A stretch of 64,000 nt of DNA, from positions 216,821 through 280,820 of the forward strand of contig JAAOZP010000012.1 in assembly GCA_011605725.1 (NCBI GenBank), read 5' to 3'. Source of the stretch: Nitrososphaerota archaeon. GTDB taxonomy: Archaea > Thermoproteota > EX4484-205 > JAAOZP01. The notes beneath the pieces are model-generated. The model saw only the letters and a program-made list of their open reading frames with translations, did not search any database and was not told the DNA's origin. Below are positions 48,700 to 57,438 of this stretch, one piece after another (position 1 is the stretch's first letter; each line of letters opens with the position of its first letter). A program made the position numbers and the translations under genes.

Positions 48700-49779
48700 T
48701 TAGAATCTTGAAAACACTTCCTTCACCGCGTCTCTCAGCTCGGGATGCTGCAACGGGTATAGGAAGAGGCAAACTCCGTTCGAGCCTTTTTCCAAAGCTA
48801 TGTTTACAGCCTCATCCACATCCCTCCTGCTTCTTAAGAACTCGAACTGTATTCCAGCGACTATCGTTTTACCGCATGAAACACCCTCCATAACTGCCTC
48901 CCCAATCCATCTTATGTTTTTCCTATAGTATTCATGATATATCATCGGTTCGAAACTGTCAAGCGGCCATTCACACCATTTCTGGAACACAATCCTGTAC
49001 GCGTATCCTGGCGTAGCGAAAACAGCGGCTGAAGTCTCAATAGTATTATCATATTTTTTCACAGTCCTATGGAAGTTTGCAACTAGTTCAGTAATCCTCT
49101 CAGCTCTCCACGCATGCCACTCATACCATTTTCTCGACCCGAACCTGATTTCTAAAGGATCTACGCCGAAATCCTTCTTAAACCCGTTTCTACATTTTTC
49201 ACAGTAGCAGAAGTCAAACTTCCCCCTGTAAACATCCATCTCTCTTTCTAACCCGTATCTTTCTCTTAATCCTTCAGGAAGGAAAAGATCTGGAAGCCTA
49301 ATATAGTCTAGATGAATACCATCCAAGTCATAAGTCTCCATAAGCTCCTGAATCGTCCCGATGAAGTAACTCTTAACCTCATCGTTCGACGGACAGAGCC
49401 ATTTATAGTCCTCCACGTAAGGCGGGTTATCAACACAACTTTTACCCTCTCTGCTGACTACAAACCAGTCTTTCCTTTTGGTAGTAAGATCTTTATTCGG
49501 CTTGTTTAAAGCAACCACCCAAGCGTGAACCTTCAACCCGCTTCTCTTCGCCTCCTTAATAAGGTCTCCTATCAAGCTTTTTTCAGCAACCCCCTTTGCA
49601 ACAACTGAAAACTTAGCTGGGTAAAGGGCTCCCTCGCCATCTATGCTCAGCAGAAAAATTTCGTCAGCACCCATTTCCACTATTTCTCTAATATGCTTTT
49701 CAGGGTTCTGTGCAATAGGTCTCGGATTTACCCAGAACGCTTTTTTATAGCCGCTCGTCATAATGCCTACCATAGGCAA
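48700..49779 (-). CDS. GHL10-type glycosidase-like TIM-barrel protein
   Basis: The ~359-residue protein resembles the glycosyl-hydrolase-like 10 family: IREIVEMGADEIFLLSIDGEGALYP, GLKVHAWVVALN, YDLDGIHLDYIRLPDLFLPEGL (usual catalytic-site strand), FDFCYCEKCRNGFKKDFG with a possible zinc pair, and DSFEPMIYHEYYRKNIRWI. No signal peptide is visible. A TATA-like TTTATAAA (about 49786-49796) would start transcription near 49765, so the third in-frame start, ATG 49761, could be the true leaderless start; TTG 49779 and ATG 49773 are alternatives. Confidence 0.8.
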   Translation of the reverse strand: MPMVGIMTSGYKKAFWVNPRPIAQNPEKHIREIVEMGADEIFLLSIDGEGALYPAKFSVVAKGVAEKSLIGDLIKEAKRSGLKVHAWVVALNKPNKDLTTKRKDWFVVSREGKSCVDNPPYVEDYKWLCPSNDEVKSYFIGTIQELMETYDLDGIHLDYIRLPDLFLPEGLRERYGLEREMDVYRGKFDFCYCEKCRNGFKKDFGVDPLEIRFGSRKWYEWHAWRAERITELVANFHRTVKKYDNTIETSAAVFATPGYAYRIVFQKWCEWPLDSFEPMIYHEYYRKNIRWIGEAVMEGVSCGKTIVAGIQFEFLRSRRDVDEAVNIALEKGSNGVCLFLYPLQHPELRDAVKEVFSRF

Positions 49780-49886
49780 TGTTTTTATAAACCTTTATCA
49801 TTGGTTGAAAAAGATGCTTGAAACACTATGTTAAACAGATTACTAATGTATTTCTCAGAAAAACCGCGTTTTTTCTCAACAACCCA

Positions 49887-49897
49887 TTTTTAAATAC
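49887..49897 (+). promoter_or_regulatory. TATA box of the glycosyltransferase gene
   Basis: TTTTAAATACT lies about 33 bp upstream of the TTG start at 49925, consistent with a nearly leaderless message. Confidence 0.45.
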
Positions 49898-49924
49898 TGG
49901 TTTTTATTCACTAAGCAAGCAGGA

Positions 49925-50644
49925 TTGGAAAATAAGAAAATATCCGTAGTGGTGCCAACGTTTAACGAGGAGAAGTATGTGGAAAAACTACTCACAACTC
50001 TAAGCCGGCAAACCATACCCAGGTCGGATTACGAGATAATCATTGTAGACGGTGGGAGCAGAGACAGAACTCTGGATATATGTAGAAAGTATGCTGATAA
50101 AATAGTGATGCAGAAGACTCCCACGGTTGGAGGAGCGAGGAACGATGGAGTGAAACATGCTGAGGCAGAACTGGTTTTCACAACCGACGCTGACTGCATG
50201 GTCACGTCGAACTTGCTTGAGAGAATAATCCATGACTTTAACACCCATCCAGATGTTGTAATGGTGTATGGCGTAGTGACCCCGATAGAAAGGGGTTTTA
50301 AAAATACTTTCCTAATAGAGTTGAACAATGTTTTTGTGAAAATCCTTTACAGGTTGAAGATTTACCTGAGTGTTGGTGCCAACGCTGCTTTTAGAAAAAG
50401 GCATTTCATAACTATGAGGGGGTTCCCGGCGGTTGGTGCAGGAGACGACTATGGACTTCAATTTCGAATGAGGAAAATCGGGAGAATAATGTTCGATGGG
50501 GAACTTAGAGTATACTTCTCCATGAGAAGATATGAGAAGTATGGTTTTGGCAGAAGCTTCTATGAATGGCTTTACAACGTTTTCAGCGAAATTCTCAAAA
50601 GAAGAGTTCCGCCTGAAAAAAGATACTATAGAAAGTTGTATTAA
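49925..50644 (+). CDS. Family 2 glycosyltransferase
   Basis: The 239-residue GT-A enzyme has KISVVVPTFNEEKYVEKLLTTLS at the N-terminus, YEIIIVDGGSRDRTLDI, GGARNDGVKHAEAELVFTTDADCMV holding the metal-binding DxD, and GANAAFRKRHFITMRGFPAVGAGDDYGLQFRMRKIG with the acceptor-site acids. There is no membrane segment other than an amphipathic C-terminal region, so it is probably peripheral. It transfers a sugar from a nucleotide or lipid-phosphate donor in glycolipid or protein glycosylation. A flippase of the polysaccharide type lies 1.5 kb downstream on the other strand. Confidence 0.92.
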   Translation: MENKKISVVVPTFNEEKYVEKLLTTLSRQTIPRSDYEIIIVDGGSRDRTLDICRKYADKIVMQKTPTVGGARNDGVKHAEAELVFTTDADCMVTSNLLERIIHDFNTHPDVVMVYGVVTPIERGFKNTFLIELNNVFVKILYRLKIYLSVGANAAFRKRHFITMRGFPAVGAGDDYGLQFRMRKIGRIMFDGELRVYFSMRRYEKYGFGRSFYEWLYNVFSEILKRRVPPEKRYYRKLY

Positions 50645-50793
50645 TTTCATAAATCTTATCCTAAGGAAATGAAAGGGAGATTAGGAAAACGTCATTTAAG
50701 AATTGAAAACAGCCAGGAGCGATAGCATTAATGTTTGAAAAAGCCGTTGACTTAAAACATGCATTGCTTTTTTAGAAAGCTTTTTAACCACTC

Positions 50794-51168
50794 ATGTTGA
50801 ATATTCCCGCTATGCTGCCGACAGACGTTCCAGTAGTCCTCTTCAGCACAACACAATCAATAACGTTATTCTGGGCAATGGATAAGGCTACCAGAATAGT
50901 TCTAAAAATAGTTAAAAACAAGAATTACGAGTTTTCAATAATGGGGCTTAGAATACATCATTGGGTGATCGGGGCAATAGTTACTGTACTCGGCATATTA
51001 ATCTTCTCAGCCCAGAACCTGGTGATGCTCATATATGAAACTGGTTTAGCCAGTATCCCTTGGAAGCTTGGTTCAAGCACCGTAACGGTTGGATTCCGGA
51101 TTTTCCTCGATGATTTAAAGGATTTGAAAAGGCAGCTTAAGAGCTTTATCGGGACGATAAAGAGATAA
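50794..51168 (+). CDS. Small membrane protein of unknown function
   Basis: The 124 residues are not a family I recognise. Two membrane segments are visible: a weaker one near the N-terminus (VPVVLFSTTQSITLFWAM) and a clear one at about 60-80 (WVIGAIVTVLGILIFSA), perhaps with a third (LVMLIYETGLASI). The C-terminus is a basic amphipathic helix (FLDDLKDLKRQLKSFIGTIK). It precedes the ROK kinase gene by 28 bp on the same strand, so co-transcription is likely. Confidence 0.6.
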   Translation: MLNIPAMLPTDVPVVLFSTTQSITLFWAMDKATRIVLKIVKNKNYEFSIMGLRIHHWVIGAIVTVLGILIFSAQNLVMLIYETGLASIPWKLGSSTVTVGFRIFLDDLKDLKRQLKSFIGTIKR

Positions 51169-51196
51169 ATCGGACCATGCTCCGAGTATTTTAGGG

Positions 51197-52162
51197 TTGA
51201 GCATAGTGCTCGGAGTGGACCTTGGAGCATCCAAGGTCAGGGTTGCCCTATCCGACCTGAACGGGAAGATCCTCCTGAAAAAATCCGAGAGGACGACTGG
51301 CACAACAGGAATAGATATTGTGAACCAGATTGTTGAAATGAGTAGAAATACCCTCAGCTCTCTGGGGCTTACGGATGAAAGCTTGAAAGCAGTCGGAGTC
51401 GGGTCAATAGGTCCGCTTGACTTAAAAAAAGGGTTAATCGTTAATCCTCCCAATCTGAGAGTAGGCGTAATTCCTATCGTGGAAGGTATTGAAAAACATT
51501 TTAACGTGCCCGTTAGACTTCTGAACGATTGCGTCGCAGCTGTGCTAGGAGAGAAAAGATTTGGAGCCGGTAGGAACCTCGAAAACATCGTTTACGTGAC
51601 GATAAGCACAGGCATAGGTGGCGGAGCAATAGTTGACGGACATCTCCTGCTCGGGAAAGATGGGAACGCGCATGAGGTTGGCCACATAGTGGTAGATAAG
51701 GATGGACTTATTGAATGCGGGTGTGGAAAACGTGGACATTGGGAAGCATATTGCAGTGGTAGTGGAATGGTGAAATATGCTGGGCTTCTCTTAAAAGAAT
51801 GGGGTGTGGATCCAAATAAGAGTTCCCTTAAAAAATATTTTCAAGAAGATTTTTCAAAGGCCACTTCAAAAATTCTTTTTGATGCCGCCAAAGAAGGCGA
51901 TGCATTGGCGCTAAGGATCATTGAGAAAACCGGGTTACTTAATGCAATCGGCTTCGCTAACATAATAAACGCGTATGATCCTGAACTGATAACAGTCGGC
52001 GGCTCAGTTGCTCTTTTCAACAGCGAACTCATACTTGATCCGGTGAAGAAAAATGTTTCAAAGTATGCCATGAACAGATTACCGGAGATAACGATAACCC
52101 CGCTTGGAGAAGACGTGGTTCTTTACGGCGCCTTGGCTGCTGCATTAGAACAAGTCGTTTAG
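51197..52162 (+). CDS. ROK-family sugar kinase (glucokinase-like)
   Basis: The 321-residue ASKHA-fold kinase has phosphate-1 motif VLGVDLGASKVRVAL, VPVRLLNDCVAAVLGEKRFGAG with the catalytic Asp, ISTGIGGGAIVDGHLLLGKDGNAHEVGHIVVDKDGLIECGCGKRGHWEAYCSG with the ROK zinc ligands (His and three Cys), and the adenosine motif ITVGGSVALF. It phosphorylates glucose, N-acetylmannosamine or another hexose. It starts at TTG 51197. Its stop overlaps the end of the convergent flippase gene by four bases. Confidence 0.94.
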   Translation: MSIVLGVDLGASKVRVALSDLNGKILLKKSERTTGTTGIDIVNQIVEMSRNTLSSLGLTDESLKAVGVGSIGPLDLKKGLIVNPPNLRVGVIPIVEGIEKHFNVPVRLLNDCVAAVLGEKRFGAGRNLENIVYVTISTGIGGGAIVDGHLLLGKDGNAHEVGHIVVDKDGLIECGCGKRGHWEAYCSGSGMVKYAGLLLKEWGVDPNKSSLKKYFQEDFSKATSKILFDAAKEGDALALRIIEKTGLLNAIGFANIINAYDPELITVGGSVALFNSELILDPVKKNVSKYAMNRLPEITITPLGEDVVLYGALAAALEQVV

Positions 52163-53673
52163 CCAAGCTTTTTCGCTAAAAACTGTCTTAAAATAGTTTT
52201 AAACATTTCACGAGACTTCTGATCTATTAGAAACAGGGTGCCGAAATAAACAATCATGCCCACTACGATGACTGGCATCAAGGATGTTAATACAATAATT
52301 ATCTGCTGGCTCTTAGCTGATTCAGGATAAAGCAATAGGAGTATGCTTGACATAACTATTCCAGAGACAAACAGTTTAAATACTCTTCTTAAATCCAGAC
52401 TGAAGTCGACAAGTCGTCTGGAGAGCCGCAAATAGTAAAACATTATAAAAATGTTAACAACAAGGTAGCATAAAGCTGCAGATATAGAGAATAATACCAG
52501 TGGACTCCTTAAATCATTCAATATCTTGGTTACAATCGCGATTGCTGTTACGTAAACAATTGAACCAAAAAAGTCAACAAGAGGGATTCTTATGAGGTAT
52601 GAGTGAAACAGTTTTTCCCACGATGCATCCTCATTAACATCAACCTTTTCAACGCCCAGTATGACTGTTGAGAAAAAACTTTTCATCACACCGATTGCAT
52701 AGCATAAAGCCATTACTCTAAGAACATTATGTACAGGCGCATAGCCCTCTCTTAAAAGATATAACATGGGCTCTGCAAGAACCAACTGTCCAAGGGTCAT
52801 AGGTATTAGGAAGAGCAATACGAGCTCCAGCGACTCCTCAACGTCACTACCAGTCCCGCCGGCCAGCAGTTTCGGGTATAGTCCTGTCGCCAGAGAACCT
52901 GCGAAAAGTATCACCCCAGCAAAAATGTTTGCAGCCCTGATGTATGCTACTGGAAGCAGGGATCCTGTCAAAAATGTTAAGACGAGAGCATCCTGAGAAT
53001 ACACTATTCCGGGAGCGACCGCCGTAAGAGGTATCCAGCCCATTTTAAACCATCGACCCACCTCATTTAGTAGGAGCGAACCCTTAAGATGTTTTGACAA
53101 CCTTAACGAGTAATACAGTGCTTGAATGATTAGAGCCAAGTCTATTGAAAGAACAGCCCCGAAAAGAGATAGCCTGAAGTAGCCCACTAGCGTTACACCA
53201 ATAATCACCTTGGAAATTTCGAAGAGAATGACCCCGTATCCTACTATATGGGGTTCAACCCCGTAGCACACAGACTCCAAGCTTGACGTGTGATACATCG
53301 CTATGATCCACACTATGAATGCGAGTATTGTCGACGGGTCGACATTTACGCTTGATGCGAAAACCGGAGACAAGAGGGTGAAGAATATTGCTGAAACCAG
53401 TGAAACCATGCTGTTGAACAAGACTCCTGATTTCGCAACAGGTTTTCCCCTTCCTGTAAGCCTTGTAAGCCAGTAGTTCGCAATACTTGAAGGTAGTGTG
53501 AAATAGCTCAACAGGCTTGCGTAGAACTGCCAAGTTCCAAACAGCTCTTCAGTAAGCCTCCTAGTTACAAGCATTGTAAACAATAAGCCTGTGAAGACTG
53601 AAATCATCCTCGATGCGAAATTGACCAATCCAGAGTATTTCAGCCTAATGCTGCTCACATCGGTTTCAAACAA
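52159..53673 (-). CDS. Polysaccharide-type flippase (Wzx/MATE-like)
   Basis: The 504-residue integral membrane protein has about 12-14 predicted helices, in the multidrug/oligosaccharidyl-lipid/polysaccharide flippase fold. N-terminal LVNFASRMISVFTGLLFTMLVTRRLTEELFGTWQFYASLLSYF is the family's usual opening, and PLTAVAPGIVYSQDALVLTFLTGSLLPVAYIRAANIFAG is the second-half equivalent. It should move lipid-linked sugars across the membrane, for glycan products of nearby glycosyltransferases. A TATA-like TTTTTAAATACG lies about 20-30 bp upstream of the start on the coding strand. Confidence 0.88.
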   Translation of the reverse strand: MFETDVSSIRLKYSGLVNFASRMISVFTGLLFTMLVTRRLTEELFGTWQFYASLLSYFTLPSSIANYWLTRLTGRGKPVAKSGVLFNSMVSLVSAIFFTLLSPVFASSVNVDPSTILAFIVWIIAMYHTSSLESVCYGVEPHIVGYGVILFEISKVIIGVTLVGYFRLSLFGAVLSIDLALIIQALYYSLRLSKHLKGSLLLNEVGRWFKMGWIPLTAVAPGIVYSQDALVLTFLTGSLLPVAYIRAANIFAGVILFAGSLATGLYPKLLAGGTGSDVEESLELVLLFLIPMTLGQLVLAEPMLYLLREGYAPVHNVLRVMALCYAIGVMKSFFSTVILGVEKVDVNEDASWEKLFHSYLIRIPLVDFFGSIVYVTAIAIVTKILNDLRSPLVLFSISAALCYLVVNIFIMFYYLRLSRRLVDFSLDLRRVFKLFVSGIVMSSILLLLYPESAKSQQIIIVLTSLMPVIVVGMIVYFGTLFLIDQKSREMFKTILRQFLAKKLG

Positions 53674-53889
53674 CCTATACGTATTTAAAAACTATTCTGA
53701 ACCCTCTCAACTATTGTCTGGATGCTTGCATTCCTATGGGCTTATCCCTCGGATTAAGTGATCTGCACCAGCATCGGCCGTTATGTTTTTCACACTAATC
53801 CCTGTTTTCTACTCTGGTTTCACAGAGTAAACCCTTGTTAAAAAGCAAACCTTCCATGTGTTTGTTTTCTAAAACTCCCCGACAGATGT

Positions 53890-54705
53890 TCAATAGCAGA
53901 AAACCAGTTCTAAACCGATTTTTTTAGAGGCTTCAAAGACTTTCTTCTTAACTTCATCATAATAAGAGGATTCTGAAAAAAATATTCTCCTCCATTCATC
54001 ATACAGCTCCGGGTATTTTTTCGAAACAACTTTTGAAACCATACTCCAAACCATCGGCCTTAGGTTGAGCTTGTCAACATAAACATAGTCTGCTCCCGCC
54101 TTCCTAAACCTTGTTAAAGAAACTTCTAGATCGGCTTCTGAAAGAAAGGGAAGTATGGGTCCGAAGAAAACATATGTTCTTAAACCGCTGTCTTTAGCAA
54201 GCCTGACTGCTTCAAGCCTCTCCTCGGAACTTGGCGAAGCGGGTTCGAAAACCCTTCGAACCTCTTCATTCAAAGTAACTACTGTAACCCCAACCTCGTT
54301 AAGCCTGTTCCTCTTCAAAACATCCAGGTCTCTCGCAACAAGGTTCGACTTTGTTTGAACGATCACTGGAAAACCTTTTTCAACAAGCACTTCAAGAATT
54401 CTCCTCGTTAACTCGTATTTCTTTTCAACAGGCTGATAAGGGTCGGTGAGGGAGCTTAAGTATACCTTTCCAACTCTCTTATTCTCAACCTCCCTTAAAA
54501 GAACATTTATAGCATTAGTTTTAACGTCGAGAAACTCACCCCACTCCTCTCTCCTTCTTCTGAACCTGAAAGTTATTCCTGCAGCATAGCAGTACCTACA
54601 CCCATGCTGGCATCCTACATAGGGGTTTACGCAGTAGTCTGCAATCGCACTCTTATTCAGAAGCGTCTTGCACTCTATTTCCCTAATCTTCACGGGACTA
54701 TTCAA
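53890..54705 (-). CDS. Radical SAM protein of the SPL family
   Basis: The 271-residue radical SAM protein has cluster motif GCQHGCRYCYA with C32, C36 and C39, and an overall pattern like spore-photoproduct-lyase relatives widespread in archaea (VYLSSLTDPYQPVEKKYELTRRILEVL, FPVIVQTKSNLVARDLDVL, VTLNEEVRRVFEPASPSSEERLEAVRLAKDSGL, VFFGPILPFLSE). True SPL in spore-formers repairs spore photoproduct; archaeal homologues have no assigned substrate. It is downstream of the geranylgeranyl-reductase-family gene on the same strand with a 46-bp gap. Confidence 0.9.
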   Translation of the reverse strand: MNSPVKIREIECKTLLNKSAIADYCVNPYVGCQHGCRYCYAAGITFRFRRRREEWGEFLDVKTNAINVLLREVENKRVGKVYLSSLTDPYQPVEKKYELTRRILEVLVEKGFPVIVQTKSNLVARDLDVLKRNRLNEVGVTVVTLNEEVRRVFEPASPSSEERLEAVRLAKDSGLRTYVFFGPILPFLSEADLEVSLTRFRKAGADYVYVDKLNLRPMVWSMVSKVVSKKYPELYDEWRRIFFSESSYYDEVKKKVFEASKKIGLELVFCY

Positions 54706-54751
54706 AGCCTTTTTCTAAATCTTAAGCTTTTTATGGAAAAAGCCGACCGAC

Positions 54752-55822
54752 TCATTCGGGAATCGGGTTTTTACCGAGGAAATCTGGGTCGAGGACCCTG
54801 CCTGCAAGAAGGTTTAAACCCAGAATCCTTGTCAACGCGAATGAAACCGGCATTCTCCTCATTAGGTTAAAAAGAATCCTCATACGGAGCCCTTTTTCCA
54901 ACGCTCCTCCGATGGTTCTCCTCCAGACAGAATCATATGTTTCAGCCAAGAAGCCCCCGTCGAAAAGGTTTCTTTCAAGAGCAGTTATGCAAGAATCGCC
55001 AGCTATTCTGCTGCAGATCCTACTGTAGACAAGACCGCCTAACGAGAAGGGTTTAACTTGGCATGCGGCATCCCCGACCAGTATAACCCTGCTGGCTGAA
55101 GTCTTACTCATCAAGCCAAATCTTATCGAGTCCCCTACAACCCTAGCTTCCACACGCCTCATGCCAAGCCTCTTCAAAAGTAACCTGAATCTCGGCCAAG
55201 GATTATCACTCGTTAAAAGCCCAACTCTAGCCCTGCTCCTGCTTAATGGTATGATCCAGGCGAAAACTTCATTGGAAAACTCTGGTTCAAACCTCAGCTC
55301 AACAACATGCTGTTCGAAAACACCCTTAGCAACGCATTGAAGCGCGAAGAGAAGGTTACCAGGCTGTTTCAAACCAGTTAGTCTTGCGACAATAGAGTTA
55401 GGCCCGTCGGCCCCGACTAGGATTCTTCCAGAGTAATGATTCCCCATACTTGTGACCACGCATCCTTCCTTTAGCCCTATGACCCTCTCGCCGAGCCTAA
55501 TCTCAGCACCTTCCGCCAGAGCGTTTTCAGCAAGATGCTTATCGTAGCCAGCCCTGTCTATCACAAGCATGTCCTTCTTAGAGTAGACTTCAAAACTCTT
55601 ATTTCCAAGGCAGAACCTAGCAGTATCAACCCTGTTTAAAACAAGTTTTTGAGGAAGCTTGCCTATCCTCCAACTGACTAGCCCCGCGCACTGTTCAGGC
55701 CTGCCTATCTCCCTATGCTCCTCAAGAATTATGGTTTTAAACCCCCTCTTAGAAATGAAGGATCCTGTTGAAAGACCTGAGGGCCCGCCCCCAACTATAA
55801 GAGCATCGCAACCAATCCTCAT
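54752..55822 (-). CDS. Geranylgeranyl-reductase-family FAD protein
   Basis: The 356-residue flavoprotein has FAD-binding motif DALIVGGGPSGLSTGSFISKRG, EEHREIGRPEQCAGLVSWRI (whose Cys is conserved in the family), VVTSMGNHYSGRILVGADGPNSIVARLTGL and VILVGDAACQVKPFSLGGLVYSR. In archaea this family saturates isoprenoid chains of membrane lipids or quinones. The PxxYxWxF lipid-site motif is not obvious, so the substrate may differ. A small winged-helix gene lies 9 bp upstream, and the SPL-like gene follows. Confidence 0.9.
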   Translation of the reverse strand: MRIGCDALIVGGGPSGLSTGSFISKRGFKTIILEEHREIGRPEQCAGLVSWRIGKLPQKLVLNRVDTARFCLGNKSFEVYSKKDMLVIDRAGYDKHLAENALAEGAEIRLGERVIGLKEGCVVTSMGNHYSGRILVGADGPNSIVARLTGLKQPGNLLFALQCVAKGVFEQHVVELRFEPEFSNEVFAWIIPLSRSRARVGLLTSDNPWPRFRLLLKRLGMRRVEARVVGDSIRFGLMSKTSASRVILVGDAACQVKPFSLGGLVYSRICSRIAGDSCITALERNLFDGGFLAETYDSVWRRTIGGALEKGLRMRILFNLMRRMPVSFALTRILGLNLLAGRVLDPDFLGKNPIPE

Positions 55823-55831
55823 TAACTCTCC

Positions 55832-56041
55832 TCATTCCTCTGTAACTAGCCCTTTATCCTTAAGTCTTTTCAAAACTACGTCTAGCTCCCACAAGTGGCA
55901 AGGGATGGACCTCCATATTTTAGACGTGGACACACGTTTCTCACTCTTCAGCATCTCATAGACTTTTCTCTCAAGCTCTTCAAGATCAGTTTTTTCAAGC
56001 AAGTATTCATGGGGACCAAGGACAACCCATTCTTCAACCAT
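55832..56041 (-). CDS. Small winged-helix-like protein
   Basis: The 69-residue protein has a helix-turn-helix pattern: an N-terminal strand/helix (EEWVVLGPHEYLLEKTD), a helix ELERKVYEMLKSEKRVSTSKIWRSI, and a recognition-type helix ELDVVLKRLKDKGLVTEE. It is the size of minimal archaeal winged-helix regulators. Its stop lies 9 bp before the geranylgeranyl-reductase-family gene, so it heads that transcript and may control it. It is divergent from argG. Confidence 0.6.
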   Translation of the reverse strand: MVEEWVVLGPHEYLLEKTDLEELERKVYEMLKSEKRVSTSKIWRSIPCHLWELDVVLKRLKDKGLVTEE

Positions 56042-56143
56042 CCTGGGATTTCAGGTGAGAGGGCGATATATTGGCTTTATGCTCAAGCAATCATAGCGCG
56101 TAGAATAGCTTAAATATAGGAGGGCTGTCAACGAGCTACAGTG

Positions 56144-57331
56144 ATGACGGGAAAAGTTGTTTCAACATACTCAGGCGGCTTGGATTCCACACTGATAACT
56201 ATATTGTTGAAAGAGAAGTATGGCTATGACGAAGTAATTCCTGTTCTTGTCGACGTGGGTCAGGGAGAAGGGGAGATCAGAATCGCGTATGAAAGAGCTG
56301 AGAAGCTGGGTTTAAAGATACGTTTTATAGATGCTAAGCATGAGTTCGCCACTGAATACATATTCAGATGCATTAAGGCTAACGGGAGCTACGGGGGCTA
56401 CCCGGTTGGAACCTCTATGACCAGAGTCCTGATCGCTTCTAAGGCTGCTGAAATAGCTAAGAAAGAGGGTGCTGAGGCTGTTGCACACGGTTGCACAGGT
56501 AAGGGTAACGACCAGTTCAGAATGGAGGTTGCAGTTAAATACGTAGATCCAAACCTTAAGGTGATAGCGCCGGTTAGAGAGCTAAATCTCTCAAGATTCG
56601 AAGAGGAGGAGCTTCTTAGAAAACATGGTATTGAGCCTAAGAAGCCTAAGGGAAAGCTAGGTGGAGACGTGAACATGTGGTCGCACTCTATCGGAAGCGG
56701 ACAGGTTGAAGATCTTTACACGCAGTATCCTGAAGACTATATTTGGGCTGTTCATCCGGAGAAGGCTCCGGACAATCCGCAGAAAATTCAAATAACTTAT
56801 GAGAAGGGTGTGCCAGTCGAGGTAGACGGGATAAGAGACCCGGTTGAAATAATATTCTACCTTAACAGGATTGGTGGGCAACATGGTGTGGGGAGAATAG
56901 ATATAATCGAGGACGGGATACTGGGTCTAAAATCAAGAGAGCTTTACGAGGCTCCGGCTGCAACAATACTCTTAAGCACTCATGCAAACCTTGAACAGTT
57001 AACCCTTACGAAGGAGCAGTTGAGAGTGAAAAGGGAGATAGACAAGATTTGGGCTGAAATAGTTTACCATGGAATGTGGTTCCACCCGTTGAGGAGGGAT
57101 CTTGATGCTTTCATAGATTCTACGCAGAAATATGTTTCAGGTAGGCTTGACGTGAAGCTTTACAAGGGGAACGTGGAGGTTGTTGGAAGGGAATCTAAAT
57201 ACAGCCTTTTCTCGCCTGAACTAAGGTCTGTTAAAAAGGCTGGTTTTGATCAGAGGGATGCTACTGGGGCTGTTAAGCTCTATGCTTTACCCTACCAACT
57301 TTACAGCAAGAGGGAATATGAAGAAGAATAG
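56144..57331 (+). CDS. argG: Argininosuccinate synthase
   Basis: The ~395-residue enzyme joins citrulline and aspartate using ATP in arginine synthesis. The PP-loop is STYSGGLDSTLITILL at residues 8-22. Other hallmarks are the aspartate/citrulline-site segments NGSYGGYPVGTSMTRVLIASKAAEIA, AHGCTGKGNDQFRMEV, LGGDVNMWSHSIGSGQVEDL, GGQHGVGRIDIIEDGILGLKSRELYEAPAATILL. It starts at ATG 56144 (GTG 56141 is the alternative) after AGCTTAAATATA. No argH or other arg gene is next to it. Its stop codon overlaps a GC-alternating palindrome. Confidence 0.97.
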   Translation: MTGKVVSTYSGGLDSTLITILLKEKYGYDEVIPVLVDVGQGEGEIRIAYERAEKLGLKIRFIDAKHEFATEYIFRCIKANGSYGGYPVGTSMTRVLIASKAAEIAKKEGAEAVAHGCTGKGNDQFRMEVAVKYVDPNLKVIAPVRELNLSRFEEEELLRKHGIEPKKPKGKLGGDVNMWSHSIGSGQVEDLYTQYPEDYIWAVHPEKAPDNPQKIQITYEKGVPVEVDGIRDPVEIIFYLNRIGGQHGVGRIDIIEDGILGLKSRELYEAPAATILLSTHANLEQLTLTKEQLRVKREIDKIWAEIVYHGMWFHPLRRDLDAFIDSTQKYVSGRLDVKLYKGNVEVVGRESKYSLFSPELRSVKKAGFDQRDATGAVKLYALPYQLYSKREYEEE

Positions 57332-57339
57332 CGCGCGCT
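57330..57339. repeat. GC-alternating palindrome, exact consensus copy
   Basis: AGCGCGCGCT begins inside the TAG stop codon of argG (57329-57331). The next gene starts 100 bp downstream on the same strand. Confidence 0.6.
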
Positions 57340-57438
57340 GAATTAACCTTTTTAAGAATCGGGTGCTAGTTTACTGCTAAATAGGGCTGTCTACCTGGGG
57401 AAACTGTTTTTAGGAAGCCTTGAATAATCTAATCCGCT

